From contig CAZIFW010000066.1 of NCBI GenBank assembly GCA_964538275.1, positions 1-13,886 on the forward strand: 13,886 bases of DNA, in the 5' to 3' direction. Under the pieces are notes generated by a model. It ran no database searches. It worked only from the letters and a program-made list of their open reading frames with translations, and was not told the origin of the DNA. The translations under genes and the position numbers were made by a program. Positions 6,987 through 13,886 of this stretch are shown here, one piece after another (position 1 is the first letter of the stretch; the number at the start of each line of letters is the position of its first letter). Source of the DNA: CANIGN01 sp964538275 (GTDB lineage: Bacteria; Bdellovibrionota; UBA2428).

Positions 6987-7065
6987 CCTTAGTTTCGACC
7001 AAAAGGCTCCAAAAAAATCAGGATTTAAAACCCTAGCTAGCAATAAAGACAATCAATACAGATAC

Positions 7066-8295
7066 TTAATGATACGCGAGGGAGCTTTCGCTAAGTTCAT
7101 AACCACGTAAATAGCGGTGGTACTCGTCTATTATAGTGCGCGGAGAAGGGTTAGGAGGAAGCGGATTACCTGCTTCATCGCCCGTCTTACACTTGGTGCT
7201 GCCATCTACAGTTTCGCAATGCAAAGATACCTTGCAGGACTTCATATCGCAGTCCGCATCAATGCCTCCGCGAAAAGAGGCGTAAGTGACGTTCGGATTG
7301 GACTCAGATTCCTCTAATGCTGCTACACAATTTTCGCGCACGCTAGGCACACTTACATTTACAGGACACAAAAAGTCTTGAACAACTTTTTTGTAAGATT
7401 CAAAAGAACTTTCTGCTTTTAGATTTTGAGTGGAAATAAAACCCATAAGAGATTCTTTCATGGAGCGTGCACAATCATCTTCGCTTGCACCGTCATAACT
7501 ACAAAAGAATTTATTAAATGGTAAGCCCACTTGTAAGTAACCCCACACTCCTCTGTAAGGAGCGTTTTGCGGTTTCATTCTGTAAGATCCACGCATCCAC
7601 GATTGTGGAGTATCAAAACTCAAAATATTTCTAGAGGCCCAGCCACTATTGGATGGATATTGACCCGCATTATTGAAATACCAAGTGCCATCGTTATTGA
7701 GGCGTTGAAAGTCAGTTCCAGAAAAAGCTCCAGAGACTGGAACTTCCCAAAGTTTAGAAAGTGCAGGCGCTTGTGTATAACCTCCGTTGCAACCGTGAAT
7801 ATTTGCGTAAGCGCCCTCAGCAAAAATCCATTTAAGACGTTCAACATTGATAGTTGAAGAAGAAAAATAATCCGATCGCACACCCTTTTCTAATCCCATT
7901 CCAATTTGTGGAGAGCTATGCGAAAAAACATCTAAAGACTTTAAAACACCTGGCTTGAACTTTGTTAAAAATTCTACAAGTTTTTCGCCGCTCAAACGCG
8001 CAGATCCTGTTTCGTAAACTTGAAAACCTAAGTAGGTATCCCATGCCCCCACATCATTTGCGTTTTCTTTGTTTCTTAAAATAAGAATTTGATCCTCAGG
8101 AAACAATTGCTGATAGCGTCGAGCACGAGCACTTGCAGATTTTACAAACAAATCTCCCATTCCACCGGAGTAACCCACAGCAAAGACTCGAGTGTTTCGA
8201 TCAAAATCAACAACTCCGTTGTCGAGTTTAGAAATGTGAAAAGCGTGAGTGTTTAATGCTGCTGAACAACCAAAGACCAAGAATAGTTTTTTCAA
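7066..8295 (-). CDS. Secreted Cys-rich protein, possible His/Cys-dyad (clan CD-like) hydrolase
   Basis: No family is recognised with certainty. From the TTG at 8293-8295 the protein has 409 residues and starts MKKLFLVFGCSAALNTHA, a clean signal peptide cleaved after THA, so it should reach the periplasm or outside. An in-frame ATG at 8334 would add 13 residues ahead of the signal peptide and has no ribosome binding site. TTG has GGGAGGGG (8304-8311) upstream and is preferred. The region about 36-200 alternates strands and helices. A hydrophobic strand ends in DVFSHSS (His126) and a later one in ANIHGC (Cys169, followed by NGG), resembling the His/Cys dyad layout of caspase-like clan CD peptidases. 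Unlike the usual pattern, the His is followed by Ser, not Gly. The C-terminal part has more Cys, including C-x4-C-x5-C-x8-C (349-369), suggesting disulfides. The peptidase idea is inference only. Confidence 0.78.
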   Translation of the reverse strand: MKKLFLVFGCSAALNTHAFHISKLDNGVVDFDRNTRVFAVGYSGGMGDLFVKSASARARRYQQLFPEDQILILRNKENANDVGAWDTYLGFQVYETGSARLSGEKLVEFLTKFKPGVLKSLDVFSHSSPQIGMGLEKGVRSDYFSSSTINVERLKWIFAEGAYANIHGCNGGYTQAPALSKLWEVPVSGAFSGTDFQRLNNDGTWYFNNAGQYPSNSGWASRNILSFDTPQSWMRGSYRMKPQNAPYRGVWGYLQVGLPFNKFFCSYDGASEDDCARSMKESLMGFISTQNLKAESSFESYKKVVQDFLCPVNVSVPSVRENCVAALEESESNPNVTYASFRGGIDADCDMKSCKVSLHCETVDGSTKCKTGDEAGNPLPPNPSPRTIIDEYHRYLRGYELSESSLAYH

Positions 8296-8502
8296 GTTAC
8301 GATCCCCTCCCACATAGAATAGAGGGGGCTTCATAAAAAAGCGATTGACTAAGTTCCGACGCCAGATAAACGACGTATCATTTCAATTTCTAAAATTTGT
8401 ACTTGCAATGAAATGCTTTAGACGAGTGTCAAAGATCTGTAAGCATTGTAGTTAGGAACTAAGCAGTCATTTTAATCAAATATTGAGATACGAGAATATC
8501 TT
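8296..8502 (-). other. Intergenic leader region, 207 nt
   Basis: This gap separates two minus-strand secreted-protein genes. It holds the ribosome-binding-site hairpin at 8304-8327. A perfect TTGACA lies on the minus strand at 8427-8432, but the best hexamer 17 bp downstream is ATTGCA, a poor -10, so the promoter of the 8295 gene is not pinned down. I saw no small coding frame with a ribosome binding site here. Confidence 0.35.
8304..8327 (-). promoter_or_regulatory. Hairpin burying the ribosome binding site of the 8295 gene
   Basis: In the minus-strand mRNA, CCCCUC (8327-8322) can pair with GAGGGG (8309-8304) across a 12-nt loop. GAGGGG is part of the Shine-Dalgarno GGGAGGGG, whose GGAGG core ends 10 nt before the TTG start. 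Folding would block ribosome access. The stem is six pairs, five of them G-C. Confidence 0.5.
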
Positions 8503-8509
8503 TTAATAT
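8480..8509 (-). terminator. AT-rich two-part hairpin at the end of the 8503 gene
   Basis: Outer arms ATATT (8480-8484) and AATAT (8505-8509) and inner arms AGATA (8486-8490) and TATCT (8497-8501) form a nested stem that includes the TAA stop (8503-8505). The stem is weak and is not followed by a clean T-tract on the minus strand, so a terminator role is tentative. Confidence 0.3.
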
Positions 8510-8976
8510 GAAGGACGAATCCAACCGTCAGAAGCAATTTCAAAAACGCTATTTTCTAAAACTTGCTTAACTTTTTTAGTTGGGCTCATACGGTCACTAA
8601 AGCTACTGTAGGCTGCAAATGATCCCATTCTCACTTTGCCGCTAGAATCAATTCCAACGACAAACAAAGAATAATGGCATGAACGCGAAGGAATCAGCGG
8701 ATTTAAGTGAATAATACTACCGCCTGAGATGTTTACGTTGTACTGATCATCGCCCAAGGGAGTTAAAGTTCCAGGGAGTCTCTTTACTGAACTCCGAATA
8801 ATCATCTGACCAAGCCCTTCTCCATAACAACTCAATTTCCCAGAAATTTTTGTGAGTCTTACTCCCGAACTTTCGATAATAACATTTTTAATAGCACCCA
8901 CGCTAAATGCGAATGCTGCAGGCGAAGACATGACAATTAATGAAACAATAAATCGTTTTAAGTTTAAAAAATTCAT
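8503..8976 (-). CDS. Small secreted protein of unknown function
   Basis: This 157-residue protein has a textbook signal peptide (MNFLNLKRFIVSLIVMSSPAAFA, residues 1-23, cleavage AFA|FS). The mature chain is about 134 residues, looks beta-rich and has exactly two cysteines (C50 and C100), a probable disulfide. No domain is recognised. The start is well supported: GGAGG (8985-8989 on the minus strand) sits 8 nt before the ATG, the strongest ribosome binding site in the window. It lies 98 nt after the RND pump gene on the same strand. It could be a late member of that operon or have its own promoter; a weak candidate lies at about 9011-9037. Whether it serves the pump is not known. Confidence 0.75.
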   Translation of the reverse strand: MNFLNLKRFIVSLIVMSSPAAFAFSVGAIKNVIIESSGVRLTKISGKLSCYGEGLGQMIIRSSVKRLPGTLTPLGDDQYNVNISGGSIIHLNPLIPSRSCHYSLFVVGIDSSGKVRMGSFAAYSSFSDRMSPTKKVKQVLENSVFEIASDGWIRPSY

Positions 8977-9074
8977 CGCAGCGACCTCCGAGTCTTGGAC
9001 AAGACCCTGTCTAATATTTCCAATATCACAATTGCAATAAATTAACGGATTCTAAGCGTAGCAATATGCAACAG
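8977..9074 (-). promoter_or_regulatory. Leader and candidate promoter of the 8503-8976 gene
   Basis: On the minus strand TTGCAA (9032-9037) and TATTAG (9011-9016) are separated by 15 bp, a weak -35/-10 pair. Just downstream is the dyad GTCTTG/CAAGAC (8992-8997 and 9000-9005, two bases between), which would fall at the predicted transcription start. The strong Shine-Dalgarno GGAGG follows at 8985-8989. The dyad may be an operator or a short mRNA hairpin. No obvious terminator closes the pump gene. Confidence 0.3.
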
Positions 9075-12000
9075 TTAGGAATCAGCTTCAGCAGTCATGA
9101 GGTTTTTTCTAAACCACTTGTCTACAAAAAGTTTAAAACGCTCAATGTAAGAGTACGCTGCAGGCACTACCAAAAGCGTCAATACAGTGGAGCTAATCAA
9201 TCCACCAATAACGGCCCACCCCATGGAAGTTCTTTGCTTAGAAGCTTCATTCAATCCAATGGCAATTGGTAACATTCCGGCGATCAAAGCAAAAGATGTC
9301 ATTAAAATTGGGCGCAAACGCAAACGTCCTGCTTTGACGAGTGCTGCTGCTTCGCTCAGCCCTTCTTCACGCATAATTTGCTGAGTGGCATCTACTAGTA
9401 AGATGGAGTTTTTAGTAGCCACTCCGAGCAACATCACACAACCGATCATAGAAAAGAGATTTAGAGATTCTTGAGCAATCCACAAACCAAAGAAGGCACC
9501 ACATGCTGCCAAAGGAAGTACCAACATAATACTTAGCGGAGTGATAAAACTTTCGTACAAGCTTGCGAGCACTAAGAAAATAAAGAGAATACCTAAGATC
9601 GCAGCAAGCGCCATGTTAGGGCCTAGTTCTTTGAAGTTTTCGGCTTGTCCTTTAAATACGTAACGCATGCCTGGCTTAAGAACATTGCCCTCTTTCAAAA
9701 ACACTTCGACGTCTTTGATTGCAGCTCCCATACCTGGTCCTTTAGCCGCAACGTCTGCCATAACCTGAATACTTCTACCGCGATCTTGACGATCAATAGT
9801 AGCCGGACCAGAAATTTCAACGGGCGTTGCTAAATCTTTTAAACGCACCAAACTCATATTTACGTTCGGCACAAAGATATCGTTAAAATTTTTCTTCAAA
9901 TCCCTATCTTCTTCTTTTAAGCGAACGCGAATTTTATACTCCTCACCATTTTGTCTAAATACTGCAGGAGTTGCTCCTTCAATCAAGTTTCTCAATTCTA
10001 ATCCCATCACAGAAGTAGAAACCCCTAAGTTTTCTGCTGCTGTTTTGTTGGGTTGAACTTGATACTCAGGTTTTCCTGGGCGGTAACTTGTATCCACGCC
10101 CACAAGTGCAGGGTGATCCTTCATCTTTTCATAAACTTGTTCAGATACTTTTTGGATTTCTCCTAAATCAGGCCCCACTATGTACAAATTAAACGGACGC
10201 ATACCCGCACCAATAATATCGATGTCACGCACTAAAGGTTTTGCCTCAGCAAGTGTTTTCAATTTTTCGCGCAAAGTATCTTTAAATTGCGTCGTATTCA
10301 TTGTTCGTTCTCTACGTGGAACCATGTTCACATAAAACTCAGCGTTTTGTGCACCCTTATCTCCCCCAATAGAAAGTACGCGATCTTTTACTTCAGGGTA
10401 CGAAGCTAAAATTTTATCTGCTTGCAAAGCTATTTCACTCATACGATCCAGGCTTGTACCGGGTGGTAATTCTAAAGAAAGTACAAACTCTCCTGTATCT
10501 TGAGCCGGAAGAAATGTTTTAGGTATGTAGCGAGTAATAAATAAACTGAAAACAAAAATTGCTGTTGCTGCCCCTAGTACTATTCCTGGTTTTTTTAGCG
10601 ACCATTTTAAAGAAACTTCATAAATATCTTCTAAACGACTTTGAAAACGATCAAACCATTTAAGCGTTCTATCTATGCCGCGTGAGAAAAAGTTTGAAGA
10701 CTCGGCTTTATGCGATCCATGAGGAGCTCCTGCAAAATAAGCAGACAACATGGGAGCAATTGTCAAAGCATCAAACATAGAGATGAGCATGGCAAAACAC
10801 ACCGTAAGTCCGAATTCCTTAAAGAACTGTCCTACAACACCTTGTAAAAAACCAATCGGAGCAAATACAGCGATAACTGCCAACGTGGTAGCCAATACGG
10901 CAAGCTGTACTTCTTTTGTCCCCACAGAAGCGGCCTGAACAGCTCCCATTCCATTTTCGACGTGCCGGAATATGTTCTCGCGTACTACAATGGCATCATC
11001 GATCAAAAGTCCTACCGCCAAGGACAAAGCTAAAAGAGTCATGATGTTGATTGAAAAGCCTGCAATCCACATTAAAAAGAAAGCGCCCAGCAATGAAGTA
11101 GGTAAAGCTAATCCTGTAATAACTGTCGATCGCCAGCTTCCGAGGAAAAAGAACACTACAAAAATTGTAAGAATAATACCGATGATAATTGCTTCGTTCA
11201 CATCATCAACGTTGGCTTGAATAAGGTGGGATCCATCACGTACAACTTTAATACTGCCTTTTGCTCCAAAAGATTCAAAGTTTTTATTGAGGTCAGCTGC
11301 TTTATTTCGAACCGACTCAGCAACCTTAAGAGTATTCGCACCAGATTGTCGGAATACTTTTACAAAAATTGAAGGAGTCCCGTTGTGATAGGAACGCGAA
11401 CTTTCATCTTCTAAAGATTCTTTAATATCTCCAACCTGTCCCACAGTAATGGGAACATCGTTACCAAAGAAACTTACTATAACCGAACCAACATCCTTTA
11501 AGCTCTGAAATTCACCAAGTGTTCTAAATACAACTTCAGAATCACTTCGAGAAACTTTACCTGCAGGAATATTCTGGCCTGCGGCAGAGATTCGTCCAGA
11601 AACCATTGACGAAGACAATTCCATTCTCTTCAGTTTCTTCAAATCTAAATCAACATGAATTTCACGTTTACGACCACCCTCGATTTGCACCATTCCCACT
11701 TGGGGAACTTGTTCCATCACAGGTTTAACTTTTAAGTTTACGAAGTCATACAACTCAGCTGGGCTAAGTTCTGCTTGTACCGAAAGAATCAATACAGGCT
11801 GATCGGATGGATCAATACGCTTAATAATTGGTTCATCTATTTCCTTAGGAAGTTTACGCTTTGCTAAACTCACACGATCTCGAACCTGTTGCTCGGCATA
11901 AGCCAAGTCAGTTTCAAGTGAAAACTCTGCAACTACTTGGCTTAAGCTATCACTACTTTTTGAACGCAATCCTTTGATACCAGGAATAGAACTCATTTCT

Positions 12001-12206
12001 TCTTCGAGTACTTTTGAAATCAAAGTTTCAATTTCTGAAGGTCCTGCTCCACGATAGACGGTGCTTACAGTTACCACTGGAAAAGTTACGTTGGGAAACA
12101 AATCTACAGGTAAGCGTCTAAAAGCCATGTATCCCATAGCCAAAAGAATAATAATTAATGAACTGATAAAGATAGGACGTTTAATTGAAAGATCGGCTAA
12201 AGACAT
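9075..12206 (-). CDS. RND-family (HAE1/AcrB-like) efflux transporter, inner membrane
   Basis: RND pumps use the proton gradient to move drugs, dyes, detergents or lipids from periplasm or membrane through an adaptor and an outer-membrane channel. This 1043-residue protein has the full HAE1 architecture. TM1 is at about 13-30, a first periplasmic part with NVTFPVVTVSTVYRGAGPSEIE at about 39-60, TM2-6 at about 338-490, a second porter part, and TM8-12 at about 862-1020. TM4 carries GLLIDDAIVVREN with the proton-relay pair D403/D404. TM10 has GVATKNSILLVD with K932, followed by the conserved RLRLRPILMTS (961-971). All coupling residues appear present. An AAAGGA (12217-12222) lies 10 nt before the ATG, inside the end of tolC, and the intergenic gap is 6 nt. 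No adaptor (membrane fusion protein) gene is next to it. The substrate cannot be predicted. Confidence 0.96.
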   Translation of the reverse strand: MSLADLSIKRPIFISSLIIILLAMGYMAFRRLPVDLFPNVTFPVVTVSTVYRGAGPSEIETLISKVLEEEMSSIPGIKGLRSKSSDSLSQVVAEFSLETDLAYAEQQVRDRVSLAKRKLPKEIDEPIIKRIDPSDQPVLILSVQAELSPAELYDFVNLKVKPVMEQVPQVGMVQIEGGRKREIHVDLDLKKLKRMELSSSMVSGRISAAGQNIPAGKVSRSDSEVVFRTLGEFQSLKDVGSVIVSFFGNDVPITVGQVGDIKESLEDESSRSYHNGTPSIFVKVFRQSGANTLKVAESVRNKAADLNKNFESFGAKGSIKVVRDGSHLIQANVDDVNEAIIIGIILTIFVVFFFLGSWRSTVITGLALPTSLLGAFFLMWIAGFSINIMTLLALSLAVGLLIDDAIVVRENIFRHVENGMGAVQAASVGTKEVQLAVLATTLAVIAVFAPIGFLQGVVGQFFKEFGLTVCFAMLISMFDALTIAPMLSAYFAGAPHGSHKAESSNFFSRGIDRTLKWFDRFQSRLEDIYEVSLKWSLKKPGIVLGAATAIFVFSLFITRYIPKTFLPAQDTGEFVLSLELPPGTSLDRMSEIALQADKILASYPEVKDRVLSIGGDKGAQNAEFYVNMVPRRERTMNTTQFKDTLREKLKTLAEAKPLVRDIDIIGAGMRPFNLYIVGPDLGEIQKVSEQVYEKMKDHPALVGVDTSYRPGKPEYQVQPNKTAAENLGVSTSVMGLELRNLIEGATPAVFRQNGEEYKIRVRLKEEDRDLKKNFNDIFVPNVNMSLVRLKDLATPVEISGPATIDRQDRGRSIQVMADVAAKGPGMGAAIKDVEVFLKEGNVLKPGMRYVFKGQAENFKELGPNMALAAILGILFIFLVLASLYESFITPLSIMLVLPLAACGAFFGLWIAQESLNLFSMIGCVMLLGVATKNSILLVDATQQIMREEGLSEAAALVKAGRLRLRPILMTSFALIAGMLPIAIGLNEASKQRTSMGWAVIGGLISSTVLTLLVVPAAYSYIERFKLFVDKWFRKNLMTAEADS

Positions 12207-12212
12207 TTTCGA

Positions 12213-13664
12213 TTATTCCTTTGAATTACTTTCTGGGTACGTTTTTAAAATTGCATAAAGAGATAAGAGCTCTACTTGTGCACGAGTGCGCGCCACTTGA
12301 GAGGTCGCATAATCGCCTTCGAACTGTAAAACTTGAAAAAGAGTGCTGCGACCACGCCCTTGCAAGTCTTTTTCGCGAGTTAGGCGCTTGCGCAGAGCCT
12401 CTTCGATTTTCAACATAACTTTAAAACGATTGCGTCCTTCAACAAAACGTTGAGTGATATCTTCCCAATCCCGTACGCTTTCGAATTCTTTTCTTTCGAG
12501 CTGTAACTCTGCGGCTTTTTCTTCTAAAGCGTAACCTCTTTGTTGCTTAGCTAAAGTAATAGCATCAAGAGGCATCGTGAATCTTAAACCAACGGCGTAC
12601 GTGTCACGTCCTGTGCTGAGGCTCTCACTGCGAGCTTGATTAAGTTCAGCATCTTTGCCATTGAGTGCGTACAATCCAAAAACGTCAAGTGAGGGTTTGA
12701 ACTTTTGAGCATCCAGAATTCCTGCCGCTTTTTTAGCTTTTAGCGCTGCCCGTTGAGCTTTTAAATCTTCACGTTCAGTAAATGCTGCTGGAACTTTAAC
12801 TTCATCCAACGAAGAAGCAGAGGGCTGCGCGAGCTGTTCATCAACACGATCACTTGCTACGCCACGAAGAGAGTTAAAGCGGCGACGAGCTGCTCGCTCT
12901 TCGTCTAATGCATTTTGATACTCTAATTGGCGCAATTCGAAGTTGGCGTCTGCCTGCAGAAAAGAAGCTTCATCTGCAAGTCCCAAGTTCTTACGACGTG
13001 TTGCCCATGAACTCATTTTTTGAGCACGCTCTAAATTTTCCTTCGAAGATTTTACGAGTGATCTCGAGAGTGCCAACTTCCAATAGACAGATTCAGCTTC
13101 GGCCAAAAGTCTTTTTGCTTGAAATGATTCTGTGTATTGAACAACTTTACCTTTATTGAATTGAGCATCTCGTTGAGCGCGCACTTCTTTTCCAAACAAA
13201 TTTTTCATGAGCGGAACGCTCACTTTTAATTCTGGGCGAGAACGGTAAAAATGCGCCATACTAGGCGGAAGAAGTGCGGGATTAGCGCCTCGCAAATCAT
13301 ACTTGCCCCGCTCATAACTTAATTCAGCATTTACACCGAAAGAGAATTGTTGTTTCACACCAAAACTAAATTCAGTGGCTCGGTTATCATTAGGTTGCGA
13401 AGGAATGTTGGGTTCTTCACGATCTTCGCCGTAACGAAGTTCCCCAAAAAGCATGGGGCCTGTTATAAAACTCGCTTCGTTAGAGCGAAGCTCGGCTCCC
13501 TGCGATGCTTTTGCATGCGCAAGATAGTCTTGGTTTCCCGCACGAACTTGATCCAAAAAATTCTCTAACGCTAAGCTTTGAGCATGGCCTTGAAGAGCGA
13601 AGCTGATTGCGAAAATAAGTATAAAATTCCATAGGATTTGCCGATTGTTTAAACGCTGCACCAT
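12213..13664 (-). CDS. TolC-like outer-membrane efflux channel (OEP family)
   Basis: TolC-type trimers form the outer-membrane barrel and periplasmic tunnel of tripartite export systems. This 483-residue protein has a signal peptide (residues 1-28, cleavage after GHA). Long helical repeats follow, such as AEAESVYWKLALSRSLVKSS, then LERAQKMSS and RRKNLGLADEASFLQADANFE, with beta segments such as FSFGVKQQFSFGVNAELSYE and TYAVGLRFTMPLD between them. That is the duplicated helix-strand layout of the OEP family, and the length is typical. It lies 6 nt upstream of the RND gene on the same strand, so the two are almost surely one operon and partners. A good promoter (13674-13702) reaches within about 10 nt of the ATG, and no Shine-Dalgarno is visible. 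Confidence 0.92.
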   Translation of the reverse strand: MVQRLNNRQILWNFILIFAISFALQGHAQSLALENFLDQVRAGNQDYLAHAKASQGAELRSNEASFITGPMLFGELRYGEDREEPNIPSQPNDNRATEFSFGVKQQFSFGVNAELSYERGKYDLRGANPALLPPSMAHFYRSRPELKVSVPLMKNLFGKEVRAQRDAQFNKGKVVQYTESFQAKRLLAEAESVYWKLALSRSLVKSSKENLERAQKMSSWATRRKNLGLADEASFLQADANFELRQLEYQNALDEERAARRRFNSLRGVASDRVDEQLAQPSASSLDEVKVPAAFTEREDLKAQRAALKAKKAAGILDAQKFKPSLDVFGLYALNGKDAELNQARSESLSTGRDTYAVGLRFTMPLDAITLAKQQRGYALEEKAAELQLERKEFESVRDWEDITQRFVEGRNRFKVMLKIEEALRKRLTREKDLQGRGRSTLFQVLQFEGDYATSQVARTRAQVELLSLYAILKTYPESNSKE

Positions 13665-13673
13665 TTCGCGAGG

Positions 13674-13702
13674 AATCTAACTTAGCCGCAGCGAGTTGTC
13701 AT
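13674..13702 (-). promoter_or_regulatory. Promoter of the tolC-RND operon
   Basis: On the minus strand ATGACA (13702-13697, 5 of 6 to TTGACA) and TAGATT (13679-13674, 4 of 6 to TATAAT) are separated by exactly 17 bp. Transcription would begin around 13666-13667, about 2 nt before the ATG at 13664, giving a nearly leaderless mRNA. This is the best-spaced sigma70-type promoter I found in the window. Confidence 0.55.
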
Positions 13703-13725
13703 CCTTAAGCTTGCTTTCAAACACA

Positions 13726-13804
13726 TGTCGAAAAGGCCCTTAAATGGGTAACCCTACTCTGAACCCTTTCGACAAATTAGCGTTTAAGGTCTTTTTTAAG
13801 GGCC
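13726..13804 (-). repeat. Interleaved inverted repeats between upstream gene and tolC promoter
   Basis: Pair A: GGCCCTTAAA (13735-13744) and TTTAAGGGCC (13795-13804) are perfect 10-bp inverted copies; the right copy is inside the upstream coding end. Pair B: TGTCGAAAAGG (13726-13736) and CCTTTCGACA (13765-13774) pair with one bulged A. The arms alternate (A, B, A', B' in the minus-strand RNA) and share two bases, so they form either two mutually exclusive hairpins or a pseudoknot-like fold. A smaller GGGTAACCC dyad (13746-13754) lies in the loop. No T-tract follows on the minus strand, so a classical terminator is not evident. Confidence 0.5.
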
Positions 13805-13886
13805 GAGAGAATTTCAAATGGATTATTAGAGAATCTTGGACGAGCGGGGCCGCCTTTGGGCCCACGAGTATCTCCTCGGTTATCTC
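13777..13886 (-). CDS. C-terminal end of an unassigned RG/GP-rich protein (partial)
   Basis: An open frame enters from the right edge and ends at TAA (13777-13779 on the minus strand). The visible 35 residues begin DNRGDTRGPKGGPARPR and end with NNPFEILSALKKDLKR. The first part is rich in Arg, Gly and Pro, as in flexible nucleic-acid-binding tails. The last part looks like a short amphipathic basic helix. The two other minus-strand frames hit stops or look unnatural here. The family cannot be told from this piece. It is on the same strand as tolC, 112 nt upstream, but the tolC promoter and the inverted repeats between them suggest separate transcription. Confidence 0.6.
   Translation of the reverse strand, partial: DNRGDTRGPKGGPARPRFSNNPFEILSALKKDLKR

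Noticed and set aside
6967..7002. N-terminal extension of ribE from a TTG at 7002
   Set aside because: Riboflavin synthase starts with MFTGII, encoded from the ATG at 6966. The extra 12 residues are not family-like and have no ribosome binding site.
6967..7065. FMN riboswitch ahead of the rib operon
   Set aside because: The gap is only 99 nt and shows none of the conserved RFN stems or their conserved G-rich joining segments.
7003..7065. Terminator between the 7066 gene and ribE
   Set aside because: A run of T follows GGTTTTAAATCC on the minus strand, but that stem has a central mismatch and too few pairs to call.
10750..11220. Plus-strand open frames (62 and 82 codons) inside the RND region
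   Set aside because: They are antisense shadows of the highly conserved TM2-6 region of the pump, without start signals.

Overview
The window is about 13.9 kb of AT-rich bacterial chromosome (GC near 40% by eye) and is almost fully coding. It looks like a Gram-negative bacterium with many exported and outer-membrane proteins. The signs are a lipoprotein, an outer-membrane barrel protein ending in Phe, a TolC-type channel, an RND pump and two further secreted proteins. The gene content and compact style would fit a Bdellovibrio-like bacterium (Bdellovibrionota), but that placement is an impression from protein style and was not tested by any search.

Layout. Positions 1-80 hold the last codons of an unassigned plus-strand gene, followed by a GNAT acetyltransferase (93-644). 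Two plus-strand exported proteins follow: a putative helical lipoprotein (772-1545) and an outer-membrane barrel protein with an N-terminal small beta domain and a low-complexity linker (1634-2899). The rest is on the minus strand. Read in transcription order from the right edge it is: the C-terminus of an unassigned RG/GP-rich protein (13777-13886), a TolC-like channel (12213-13664), an RND/HAE1 pump (9075-12206), a small secreted protein (8503-8976), a larger Cys-rich secreted protein with a possible His/Cys dyad (7066-8295), and a tight operon ribE-ribBA-ribH-nusB-hflX (6966 down to 2896).

How the genes work together. RibE, RibBA and RibH cover most of riboflavin synthesis; the RibD deaminase/reductase is not in the window. 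ribE/ribBA and ribBA/ribH each overlap as ATGA, which suggests translational coupling. NusB (antitermination) and HflX (ribosome-associated GTPase) follow at gaps of 6 and 8 nt. TolC and the RND pump are 6 nt apart and should form one export machine, but the periplasmic adaptor such a pump needs is absent from the window. hflX and the barrel gene converge with overlapping stop codons.

Unusual signals. (1) A 25-bp palindrome with perfect 12-bp arms contains the start codon of the barrel gene. (2) Several genes (772, 1634, tolC, and less strictly ribE) have a -10-like box so close to the start codon that their mRNAs would be leaderless or nearly so. (3) A hairpin buries the Shine-Dalgarno of the secreted His/Cys protein, which appears to start at TTG. 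(4) Interleaved inverted repeats lie between the tolC promoter and the end of the gene upstream. I saw no tRNA, rRNA, CRISPR array, insertion sequence or riboswitch, and no gene-free stretch longer than about 210 bases.
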